64,000 bases of DNA from Rostratula benghalensis (Eukaryota > Chordata > Aves > Charadriiformes > Rostratulidae): NCBI GenBank assembly GCA_013399305.1, contig VXAI01000004.1:1403768-1467767 (forward strand), written 5' to 3'. Each line of letters begins with the position of its first letter. Position 1 is the first letter of the stretch. The position numbers and the translations under genes are program-made. The notes beneath the pieces were generated by a model. That model saw nothing but the letters and a program-made list of their open reading frames with translations, was not told where the DNA came from and searched no databases. Shown here piece by piece: positions 13,233 to 22,940 of this stretch.

Positions 13233-14170
13233 GTATGGCAGCCCCTGAGTGGCAGGGGCAGGCTGTGCCTCCCTGACCTTTACAGTGGGCTCAGTTCTGA
13301 CCCACCACTCAGCCCCTTTCCATCCCTGCTGGGGCTGCAAGGGGAGCTCAGCCCCAAGATCCAGGCAGATTTCTCTGAAAAGGTCAAAGCGGTGCAGCTC
13401 GGTGGTGCTGGCAAGGGAATGGCGGAGGGGGATTTCGTCCTCATTCCTGGGACAACAACTGTGCTGTGGGAGGGAGCTCACCCTGGCTCCCAGCAGTGGC
13501 TGTGGGGGGACCCTGGCTGCCACCTGCCCTGGTGGTGTCATCTGTAGATCTGAAGGGCCACCCCGGTGGGCCATGTGGCTCGCCTGGGGTCTGGCAGCCA
13601 TGGTTTCCTGCCAGGGCAGGAGGACGTTGCAGGGGATGATTCAGAGCCACTCTGCAGAGCAGCAGACTTCTCATGGGGAAATGCAAACAGCCCCTCAGGA
13701 GGCAAGTGGGTGGGAGCAGGGGTGGGGGCCAAAATGGGACCTGGGCTGGCATGGCAGCATGAATGGAAAACCATGCTGAGCCACCAGTTACACCAGTGTG
13801 CAGCATGACGCCTGGAAGGTGCCATGGGAAACATTGTAGGGCTGGTTCTTTTCGTGCTGGCTCAGGGTTTACATCAATCTTCCCAAAAACCATGGAGCCC
13901 TTGGATGCACTGGCCCCCTGTGAAGCATCCCCAAGCGTTTCTGCCAGGTGTGAGCAGATCTGTAGGCTCTGGGTAATATGGCTGCGCCTGCTGTCCTCTT
14001 TACAGGTACGATGGTACTTAGCAGGACTTTGCGTAATTTCTCGAAGGGAAGGATTTGGCAAGACGGAAAAAAGGAAATGCAAATGTTTTCCTTTATTTTT
14101 ATAAGCCACAGCCTTACGAAGTCACCATTCATTATAGCAGCTGAGGCAGCTGCACACAGCAGGTTTGGCG
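13233..14170. other. GC-rich non-coding sequence with long chance frames
   Basis: Open frames of 222 codons (minus, 13441-14109) and 190 codons (plus, 12975-13547) occur here. They overlap each other and smaller frames. Neither translation shows a signal peptide, repeat or domain I recognise. High GC content lowers stop frequency, so I treat them as chance frames, although a non-conserved transcript cannot be excluded. Confidence 0.5.
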
Positions 14171-14190
14171 ACCGGACGCTGCGGTCCGGT
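14171..14190. repeat. Inverted repeat ACCGGAC / GTCCGGT
   Basis: Seven bases, ACCGGAC (14171-14177), are repeated in inverted form as GTCCGGT (14184-14190) around a 6-base spacer GCTGCG. The arms are CpG-bearing in an otherwise CpG-poor area. This could be a dimeric transcription-factor site or a small RNA stem. No function is assigned. Confidence 0.8.
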
Positions 14191-14237
14191 GGTGTGTGTA
14201 GTCGATGCAAAGCTTGGAAAATAATAAACACAAACTT

Positions 14238-14249
14238 CCCCGATCGGGG
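14238..14249. repeat. 12-bp perfect palindrome CCCCGATCGGGG
   Basis: A perfect self-complementary 12-mer lies 48 bases after the preceding inverted repeat and is followed by more CpG dinucleotides (ACGTCCG, TTGCGTGCACGC). The clustering of CpG and dyad symmetry in about 120 bases suggests a regulatory element; this is inference. Confidence 0.85.
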
Positions 14250-17240
14250 CACGTCCGTTATTGCGTGCACGCTGTAATTCAGGAACCAGCAGATGTCTGA
14301 GCTTCGTGCCCAGCCTGACAGAGACACAAGAAGGGAACCGGTTCAGGGTTTGGGCACAGCTGCGCCGGTCAGATGACTCTGTCAGCTGAACCAGTCCCTA
14401 ATCCAGCCCTGATTTATCATAGCAGGGACTCTGACCTTTGTTTGGTCACAAAAATATCATCTTGGAAAGCTCTCTGAAGGCTTTATAAAGAAGGAGAGTG
14501 GTGGTAATAATAGTCCCTGCAAAGGACCCTTTGCCTGCCGGGTTTGATGTGCAGCCCTCTCCCGGGCATGCCTCTTGCTGGCATTGGCCAGAAGCAATCA
14601 CAAAAGATGTTTTCAAGGGGCCTGGCTCATGGGAGGGCTAGCATTTTGGCTTGCATTTGTCCATGGGTGAAGGGGCATTGCTCTGCCTGGTGGTCTTAGA
14701 CAAGTGGTGCAGACCTGCCTGCAGTGTGGGTCGCTCACCCACGACCAGCCTAGAGTTTGGTGGCTGGGGTGACATGAATTGACAACTGCCATTGCATCTT
14801 GTGCCACAAAAACAGTGTATGTGGGCAACCTCAGCCGAAACTGAGCAAGCCTGGCTGTGTTTCTCACCATCAGGGCCTCCATGCTTGGAACTTAAAACCT
14901 GGCCTCAACCTCTACTCTCACATAGGGGGGTGGCCAAAGACTGTCTAAAGCCAGCTTGGCAGATCGGTGTGGCCAGGACTCAACCACATCTCCAAAGATA
15001 GCTGAAAAAGAGAACTGGAGAAGCCTGTAAATTTCCTTTCAACCTCATCTGCCGTGGCTGGGCACAGTGTGCTGCAGACCGTTGTGGCAACAGCTGAGTT
15101 GTTGCAATGCCCAGTTGGAGAGCCTGAAGCTGTGTAGGCTTTTTAATAACAAAAATGTGTACTGAAGCTGGGGTACTGGGGTACCTTTCCTATGCTTTGG
15201 TGAGACCATGGAAGAAAGCTATGTCTCTTGGGTGCTAAAATGGGAGTTTTCTTTTAAACGAAAGTGCGGCTTAGCAGTCACATATTCACCAATGCTCCTT
15301 TTCTTTCAAAGTGCAGAGAGTAATTGTCTTTGCCTACTGTGCAAAGAGATAGGGACTTTCCATTTGCAGAAAGAAGGGAGCATAGGTTGGTGGCTAGAAC
15401 TCAGGAGTGGCAACTTGGAGATATGAGCTTCATTAACCCACAGGCACTGCCATGCTAAGTCGTAATTATGGATAGCTATTAATCCCTTCCAGTTTTTTTC
15501 TCCAAAATGCAGTGATGAAGGTTGCAAATGAATCCTGAAAAGACTGTTGTCAAAGGGACCTCAGCATAGAACTCTGCAGAAAAGGCTAACATTGTGCAAC
15601 ACTTATCTGTAAAAATCTGTAACTCGTTCCCCAAAGGTGGGTTCACGAGGAGGAGCGAGCGGTGTTTGCAGGAAAGCCTGGGCTGTAGCTGTGGCCCCGA
15701 GGGAATCATAGCTACTCCTGCCAAATACAACTTGGTTCAAGACCTTTTTCCTCAACCTTTACAGCAGCATGTTAAATTTCATAGCTTAACTTTAAACAAG
15801 CAGCACAAAACGCCCTTCAGAACAGCAAGCGGGATGCCACTCAGGGGATCAGGATATGGAAGGACATGAAGAATGTGCCGAAGTCAGTGATCACATAATT
15901 TGTTTGCAGTGAGTCACGTTCTTCCACTTTCACACATTCCCCTCAGCCTCCTGCAAAACTGTGTGCCTCTGTGGTGTTTTGTGAAACAACCGTGTCTCTC
16001 AGCTTTCCTGGAGAGTCCTCTTTTCCTTTGCCTGCCCTGGAGATCCTGCAGCTTGACAACGCCTGCAGTATCGTTTCATTAACACACCTAACTTTTAATG
16101 CTTCAGTGATATTTACTTAAGTCTTGTGGCCACGCTAAGGAAAAAATTGCTCCTTTTACCAAGCAGAGCCTAATGGAAAGGGTGTTTCATGAAAGGAACA
16201 AAAGTTTGGGAAGAGGGGAAAAGTCAAATGAGTGCAAACACTGATCAAAGCCGTTCTCTTGCTCAAAACGAGTACTAAGAAAACTTGCTCAGTGGGTCAT
16301 GATGAGCTCATTCAGTCCACTCGATTACTGGAAAAATCTTCCACTTTGAGAAGTATGCATGTGTCTATGTTGAGTCAGAACCTGGCACAGCAGCTTCAGT
16401 ACACATTTTTGTTATTAAAAAAGTCCCCTTTGTCTTTTGCAACCCTAAAAAAATTCTGGCCCAAACAGTTTCTGTGTTTCATGTTTTTTACATAGAAAAT
16501 GTGGGCAGTGCAGTGTTACGTTTTTCCTGGAAGGAGATATCTTTGGGCCTAGGGTGGGTCTGTTTTCCTACCTGCGACACTTCAGCGCTGTGCATCCTTT
16601 TATTTGTTGTCCAACCACCTCTTATTTAGTATACAATGTATGAAAAGGTTGCAAGTACACACCTGCCAGTGCTCGTATGCAGAAATCACACTTGAAAAGT
16701 TTGCGTAGCAAAATTTTTCTGCTGAACTTCTTGGCGTATTTTCAATGCAAAGCTGGCAGCTGTTGTAATAATTCCTCCAGCCTACAATACGGGGCCTCAG
16801 AGAAAATGGTGTGTTTGGTGAGACTGAGAAAACACAGGCACCACGGAGGTATGTTGGGATGAGCACAGCAGTTGTGGGGAGGGGTCGTGGTCAAATATGC
16901 TATTTCTAGCAAAATCTGAGATGAGGATGTGTTCTTCACCACAGGAAGAGCGTTGCCTTAGTCAGAACAGTTAATCATGCAACGTGAAGAGAAATACATA
17001 CTGTAAGTCCTCACGATTTCTGTTTCCAACAGCTTTTTTCCTCCTCTGGAATGACTTGCATGTATTTTGGTGCTGCTCATTGGCAACAGGGTAGCATCTG
17101 CTGGCTGGCTTTGTTGATGGCAAGCTGGAGGTTCTCCGGGTGGTGTGAGCCATCCTTCTGTCACAGGGTTAACCTCCATGTGCCTCTTTTTGGGAGGCAG
17201 GCAGGCAGAGAGAAAGAGAGGAAAAGAAAGAAAGTCCTGC
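14250..17240. other. Unique non-coding sequence, no gene recognised
   Basis: Only short frames are present on either strand. Composition is mixed, with AT-rich patches around 16.1-16.5 kb. I see no repeat family or RNA gene. Confidence 0.55.
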
Positions 17241-17248
17241 TGACGTCA
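17241..17248. promoter_or_regulatory. Perfect palindromic CRE (TGACGTCA)
   Basis: The 8-bp full cyclic-AMP response element is present exactly. CREB and ATF proteins bind this palindrome, and full sites are rare because of CpG decay. It lies about 0.7 kb from the CpG-rich spot with the microprotein candidate, on its 3' side, so it could be an intronic element of that transcript. Whether it is used cannot be read from the sequence. Confidence 0.5.
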
Positions 17249-17780
17249 ATGAAGACCACACTGTACTGGATAATATTACTGTGTACCTCAACCGCCCACT
17301 CCCTTTAATTTACTAGAACCTAAGCAAGCTGTTTTGAAACCCATCGCTTCCAGCGTGTTCGCGCTGCTCTCCCTCAACCAAAGGCTATTAATTGCCGGGG
17401 GCTTGAAAGCTACCTGATTCCTTGTTCAAAGCACCGAGACAGAGGGGATTTCCATGAGTAATAATTTCAGTCTGTGCCTGTGCAGCGCACCGTAGGCTAG
17501 AGTAAATTGATCCAGCTGCTTGCAAGACTAGATGGAAAAGTGCCCGGGGGGGCCGGGAGCACATCACCAGATGGAGCTGGATGCTGTTGTCATCACGTGG
17601 GGCTCCCCAGCTGCTGGGCATGCTCCTGCTCGACTTCCACCATGAGCAGGGAGCGCTCAGCCTTCCTGTTTGCGCTGACTTGCAATGCCAGGCAAATTCG
17701 CCAGCACATGTTGCAACGTCTTCTCTTGTAATAAAAAGGATAATTTTAGATTAGCCAGAACTATCATCTTCCCAACCCCC

Positions 17781-17783
17781 NNN
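17781..17783. other. Assembly ambiguity (3 N) inside a C-rich run
   Basis: Three unknown bases lie between CCCCC and CCCC. The true C-run length is unresolved here, as at the other gaps in this window. Confidence 1.
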
Positions 17784-17964
17784 CCCCGGGTGCCCTCCTC
17801 CTTCCTTCCAGCCCCGAGCAGGAGCCAGCCGTGGGGCGGAGGGAGCAGCAGCCAAAGACAACAGCGTTTTAAATAAATAAAATTATTCCTTCCCCCCCAC
17901 CTCCACCTCCCCTTTCCCACCTCCTTCCCAGGAATGAAATCCCGGCGGGACGAGGAGCGGGCGG

Positions 17965-17972
17965 CTCACCTG
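17965..17972 (-). other. Consensus 5' splice site CAG|GTGAG
   Basis: Read on the minus strand, the sequence is CCCAG|GTGAGCCG. The last exon base would be 17970 and the intron would begin at 17969. It matches the vertebrate donor consensus very well. It lies 64 nt after the stop codon of the 61-codon frame on the same strand. It could end a 5' exon of a spliced transcript containing that frame. No acceptor was assigned. Confidence 0.45.
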
Positions 17973-18033
17973 GGCGACGCTCCCCTTGCGGGGCTGGGGG
18001 TGAGCCCCATCTTTCCTCCCCCCTGCCCGGCAT

Positions 18034-18219
18034 CTAGAGCATGTAGATGATGTAGGAGAGGATGACCAGGCCGATGATGGCAAAAAACATCAGGATGAAA
18101 ATATCCAGCATGGCGAGCGTGGGAATAAGGGGGGAGACGACGCTGGGCAGAGAGCGGCCGCGGGGCTGGCGGGGGCCCCCCCCCCCCCCCTTCTCCTCCC
18201 TGCTCAATATCCTCGCCAT
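18034..18219 (-). CDS. Candidate 61-aa tail-anchored microprotein
   Basis: I do not recognise this protein with confidence. The frame starts at an ATG (18219-18217) with A at -3 and G at +4, an optimal Kozak context; an in-frame TTG upstream was not used as start. Residues 1-22 are basic (MARILSREEK, a five-glycine run, then PRQPRGR). Residues 23-36 form a proline-containing linker. Residues 38-61 are one hydrophobic helix ending at the last residue (FILMFFAIIG, LVILSYIIYML). Positive charges before the helix predict a cytosolic N-terminus and a membrane-buried C-terminus, as in tail-anchored or phospholamban-like peptides. Over residues 35-61, 23 of 27 codons end in G or C while second positions are mostly T, a coding-like periodicity. 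The setting is a CpG-rich spot with a splice donor 64 nt downstream. Weak points: the glycines are encoded by a 15-base homopolymer (18176-18190), so a length error would change the frame of the first 10 residues. Confidence 0.55.
   Translation of the reverse strand: MARILSREEKGGGGGPRQPRGRSLPSVVSPLIPTLAMLDIFILMFFAIIGLVILSYIIYML
18176..18190. repeat. 15-base C homopolymer
   Basis: An uninterrupted C run follows five G residues at 18171-18175. On the minus strand it encodes exactly five glycines in the microprotein candidate. Such runs are length-variable and error-prone in assemblies; three other C-rich places in this window are already masked with N. Confidence 0.95.
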
Positions 18220-18280
18220 GCTGACCCCAGTATTTTGTGCCTGTGTTTTGCTCGGCAGCAATCTTCTCTGTGACAGAAAC

Positions 18281-18288
18281 TATAAAAG
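18281..18288 (+). promoter_or_regulatory. TATA-box-like TATAAAAG facing right
   Basis: The octamer TATAAAAG is a consensus TATA box reading on the plus strand, 62 bp upstream of the minus-strand microprotein ATG. In this orientation it would drive transcription away from that frame. It could mark a divergent promoter, or be fortuitous. No plus-strand exon was recognised downstream. Confidence 0.25.
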
Positions 18289-21200
18289 CTTCCGAGAGGC
18301 CAGCTACCTCTACAAATAATAAAAATTGGCAGGATTAACCTGTAACCTGAGGCGACGAAAATACAGATTCCACTAGCCAGATGGCAGAGTTCAAAGATCC
18401 ACTCACTTCCTGGCAAAGGTTGCACAAGTTAATTTTTATCCTTGTTAAAAAGAAATAAGAAGTGAAAACACAACAATAAAATGTGTGCTGCTTGCTGTCT
18501 CTGGTTTTAATCACATTTATTTTATTCCTTTGTGTTTTGTTATTAGAGATGTTAAGAAAACACATTCTTTCTCTCTTCTGGAGATGTTTAAATACTGCTT
18601 GGGCTTTTTGTTGTTTTGCTGGGGTGTTTGTACGACCAATTCAATTTAGTCTGTTGGAGCACTAAGGAGGAACTAATTAACATAGCAGGAATGCAATTCA
18701 CTTTTTTTTTTTTTTAAATTAACCATTCAATTAGAGTTGCAGGGAAAAGAGATGGCACCTTGGATTCATTGTCCGCTTCCTTGTGGGAGAGCCTGGGGCA
18801 GGCTGGCAGTGCAACAGTGGCCACCCGGTTTTCTGAGAGGGTCTGGGGGCTGCCTGAGCCTAAACTCTCTGGCAAGTTCCTGGAGGGAGACATCCCTATC
18901 ACCAACGAGGTGCAAAGCCATTAATGAAGTCACCACACAGTGGCAGGGCAGGGGCGGTGGGAAAAGGCATCCCCCGACTGCTGGGGATGAGAATTAGGGC
19001 ACAGAGAAAGTAATTTTAGAGAAAGGGACACTGGAGCAGGGAAGGGGGATGTGCTTTACCCAGGGGGCGTCAGGAACAGCAGGGATGGGGACCAGGCTCG
19101 TGTGGCAGAGCTGGCCAGTCAGTGTTTTTCACAAACACCAAATCTTTTTACCTCTCCTATTGGTCCTCTCTCACAAAACCAGCGTGTTGCAGACAGCGCT
19201 GCAGCACGGGGATCTTACCATACCCCTGCCATCAAATCGGTGGTAGCAAATTTACTGGAGAGAGCGGATCAGGGTGTGTTAATCAGAGAGCAGCTCTCGG
19301 TTCTTCTTTCTCTGGGGCTGACCATGCGACTTGCTTCACAGGCTGAGCGTTAACTGTGAGAAGAGAGGCCGCAAAGTGTGAGGTGTAGATAAGTGCCTGG
19401 GTGCCTTGCTATCACGCGGCTGTCATGAAATGTACACAAAGGTAAACGGCTCAGCCAGCAGATTGCAGAAGCAGGAGTGGAAGAATAAAGTTCACGGGTT
19501 GTTTTTGTGACGGTTTGTCCTCCCTTGCCGGCTGGGCCATTAATGAAAACAGAAGTTGAGCTGCTGGCAGGGTTTCGGAGCAGGCTGCAGGTACCCTTCA
19601 AGAGAGCAGCACTGGGAGTTCCAGGCAGGGAGTTTATGATTAATTTTGCAGGCATGTATTGTGCAACGCGAGATGGCCACCGGCCAGCTCAGAAGTTAAG
19701 CCAGGAGATGACTGTCAAATGAAACTGTTACGTTTGGCAGATCTTTCCAAAGCTGCTGTGCAAAACAGGCATACGGGTGCTGTTTTCTGGATTTTCCAGA
19801 CGCTCTGCAGGGCATATTCTTGTATGGCAGTCTTCTTCATTTTCCCCTTTCCAGCAGAAGAGTTAGGCTTGACTTGCAGGCTGCATGGATTTCGGGTCAG
19901 GATTGGTACTACTTTCCTTGCCTTATACTTACCAGCAAACATCTCCTTCTGGTAATTCCGCCTTCAACGGTCTTACGAGGAACCAGCTTTACTTCACTCG
20001 GCTTTCTGAAAACAAAACTGTGTTTTCTTTAAAAAGCCTTTCTAGCCCAGATGAAGGTGAGGAGGAGATGAAAAGGCCGGTGGTGCGAAACGGGCCCTGC
20101 CCGTGCAAGCAGATTGCGATAGAAATTTCCCTCTCGTGTGGCTTACCCCAAGCTCAGGTCAGTCAGTTAACTCTGTTTGGACACCGTCTGGCATGAACAC
20201 TTCAACGATCAAGCTTAATGTGTAACCAAGGGCTTTTTTTCCTTCTGTGTCAGCAGTTGGCAAGAAGATACTGTAAATAAGGCTCCCTGTGAGTAAATAG
20301 ATATGTGTGGAGAGGGGAAGGGAGCACCGCAGTAAGCAGTTTTGAAATGCATGCCAGCGTTGCTTCAAGTGATAAGGTTATTTGAGTAACCTGCAAACCA
20401 TACGGATGCACAGGTTTCAAAAACAGGAAAGCGTCTTGTTTAAAAACCTTCTGAGGCAATGCAAGGGCTTAGAAAAGAAACTGTCTTTGCGGTTAAGTGA
20501 TTGTACTTCCTTATTGATATCAGGACTCAGGCGGTGCAAGGCCTGCCGGGACGGCTGCTATCACCATCGCTGTGCCCAGCCGAGGGGCTTTCTGCAGGGA
20601 TGGGACATCTCAAAGTTTCCCTTTTCGTTTCCTCTTTGGGCAAGTTGGGAGGGGTTTTTGGTTTGTTTTTTTTTTTGTTTTTTTTTTCTTTCTCACTCTC
20701 TTTTTCAGTAATGTAGTTAATAAATAAATAAATATTCCAGGCAGGCTGACATCCTCAGAGGAGGCTCTGCTTCCGAGCTCGCCTCATCCCGGTCTCCTGG
20801 CAGATTTAGCCCTGCCGTGGCTGTGCCGGATGCCTGGCTCCTGGTGCTGCCAGCCCAGCACCCGAACTGCCTTTGGGAGAGTTGGAGGGGCAGGGCGCAA
20901 TGCTTTTTTGAGGGGCTTAAACGTGGACGTGCAGGATGTGCTGATGCTTCTGGAAAGTCTGATGGCTACATTTCTCCACAGATAAACCAAAGCTGCGTAC
21001 TTGTGTACTTTGGCCTTTGTTTTGGATGAAGAAAATCATCCCCTGAGATCTGAAGTTAAGTTTCCGCAGGAGAGAGAGCTGCATACGCCCGGGCACATGT
21101 GGCTGTCGATGTGCACGTGCCTTGCTGAGCACGGTGTGACCCCGGCTTGTGCTGGCAGCATGCTCCTCGGGGATTTACACAGCCGGTACCTAGAAAACAC

Positions 21201-22331
21201 AAGTCTTTCTTACCTGAAATGACATAGCTGACACAGTTCCAACACACTCTGTTATTATTTATTAAACAGGGGGCAAAGCGCAAAGCTGGGATGCAGGCTT
21301 TATCTTTCCCAGTGTGCGTGGTTTCCAGCAGAGGTTTTACTCATTCCTGTTGGTTTTGGGTATGTCTGTTCTTCGAGCATTTGGGGTCAGGCAGGGACCT
21401 GAGCAGGTCCTGCCCAATGGGATGGCTCTTCTCCTCATGAAAGCAGAGGGGAAATTTCAGTCCGGCACTGTCTTTGCCTCCCTGTGCTCCTTACCTTCCA
21501 GGATGTCCACCTCAGTTGGTCTCATCGGTGGCAGCTGTGGTGGCAGCCACAGCTAAGTTACAGCAGAAGTAACTTTGTCCAGTCAGGTCCTGTGTTTTGC
21601 ATGCTCCTCAGCTGAAACGTCAATGGCTTCTCAGTCAACTTACAGCACAGACAATGTTTGAAAGACTTTAGGAAATTAATTTAACTTGACTTGGAGCAAA
21701 GTTTTTTGGCTGGAAATTCAGGCTCCAGCCAACCCAGCAGACTTTTGCCAACTCATTGCCTTGGTCCTAGAAGCCAGCAATGAAAAGAGAGAAAAAAAAA
21801 AAAAAGAAAAAAAATCTCCTCTGATGCCCCTTAGGTTTAATTGTGCTTTTTTGTAAGCCTCATAAATCCTGCCCAAGTCACGTCATCAAGCCACAGGGAA
21901 ACTGAAACCTTGCCCAAGGCAGGAGCCAGCAGAGCCGTTCAAGCTAGAAGGGTTACATTCAGGGACAAGTTCAATGATCTGCAATCTTGTTTTGAATGGG
22001 AATGTGTGTGAGGCACCTGGGTGCAGGAGACGGTCCTGCCTTTTTCCTCTTTGGATGTCAGCAAAGCTCCAAGAGGAAGAGCGGCACGAGTGGAGGCCAA
22101 GCAGACATCCTCACCACCGCCCCCGGGAGCCTTTCAAGTGCTTTTCCTCTTGCGCTGCAGTGAGGGGGAGCAGGAAGGGAGGGACGGGGACTCAACACTA
22201 AATGGGCCCGTCCAAGCACTTTATTTTTTCCTTTGGGCATCAGACAGACAGAGGGAGGAGGATTAAAAAATAAAGATGTCTAAACTGAATTCCTGAGGGT
22301 TTTCTTCCCCTTCTCTCTTGTGGTGCTTTGT
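18289..22331. other. Unique non-coding sequence, no gene recognised
   Basis: Apart from T-rich runs (18704-18715, 20669-20690) and an A-rich run (about 21790-21814), the sequence is unique. Frames are short and mostly overlapping. GC-rich, CpG-bearing patches at 20.07-20.12 kb and 20.77-21.13 kb could be regulatory, but show no exon I can support. Confidence 0.5.
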
Positions 22332-22356
22332 TATATATATATATTTTTTTTTTTTT
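22332..22356 (+). repeat. (TA)n microsatellite followed by T run
   Basis: Six TA units at 22332-22343 run directly into 13 T residues. This is simple low-complexity sequence. Confidence 0.9.
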
Positions 22357-22907
22357 GCATGTAACTCCCAGCCAGGAAGAGAAAAGAAAGTTTCAGCTTG
22401 GAGGCAGAGCCTCCTTGCTGCCTCCAGTGCAGTCCCTTGGTGGGTCTTGTACCTGCCAGTTGCAGGGTGGGTGATGTCCAGCTGGGAGATCAGCAGCATC
22501 TCCCCAGGGTGAAACAGCCCCGGCCCAGGCAGCCAAAACATCTCATCAGTATGTCATGAAAGGGGGTGTGCACAAAAGGGCCTGCAAGGTTTTGGCAAGA
22601 ACACTTTTGGCTTTTCACCGGTGGGGTGGAGAGCATGGTTTCTCCCGAAGCAGTGGCTTGGACTGCACAGGGGCATGGTTTCTTGCCTGTGAGAGACGGG
22701 CATCACATCACACCTCGCTGTGCACCTCCCTTTGCATTCTCACAGACAGCCCTGAAATGCTCCCACTGCCCCTCATCTCTCCGGAAGGGTTAAGGATAAC
22801 AGCAGCAGGCTTTGGTGGGGGCTGAGCTATTGCCAGCAGTGTTTAGTCACCCATCTACAGACTGCAGTGGAAGCTGAAAATGTTTACTTGTTTTTATTTG
22901 GCTTTCT
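22357..22907. other. Unique non-coding sequence, no gene recognised
   Basis: Ordinary unique sequence between the TA microsatellite and the N gap. Nothing recognisable is present on either strand. Confidence 0.55.
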
Positions 22908-22940
22908 NNNNNNNNNNNNNNNNNNNNNNNNNNNNNNNNN
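22908..22940. other. Assembly gap (33 N)
   Basis: The gap is followed at once by a C-rich stretch (CCCCGCCC). The pattern fits a read drop-out at a C/G homopolymer. Confidence 1.

Larger units (their letters stand above)
17930..18220. promoter_or_regulatory. CpG-rich spot (small CpG island)
   Basis: Around 18 CpG dinucleotides occur in roughly 290 bases, eight of them in 17941-18000, with a GCGGCCGC motif near 18154. The flanks fall quickly to ordinary, CpG-poor composition. Such spots usually mark promoters or first exons in vertebrates. The minus-strand microprotein frame and the minus-strand splice donor both lie inside it. Confidence 0.6.

Noticed and set aside
13441..14109. 222-codon minus-strand frame
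   Set aside because: It lies in GC-rich DNA, overlaps a 190-codon frame on the other strand and several smaller ones, and shows no domain, signal or repeat I recognise.
18483..18665. Hydrophobic 60-codon plus-strand frame next to the microprotein candidate
   Set aside because: It begins at GTG, sits in AT-rich sequence outside the CpG-rich spot and has no coding-like codon bias.
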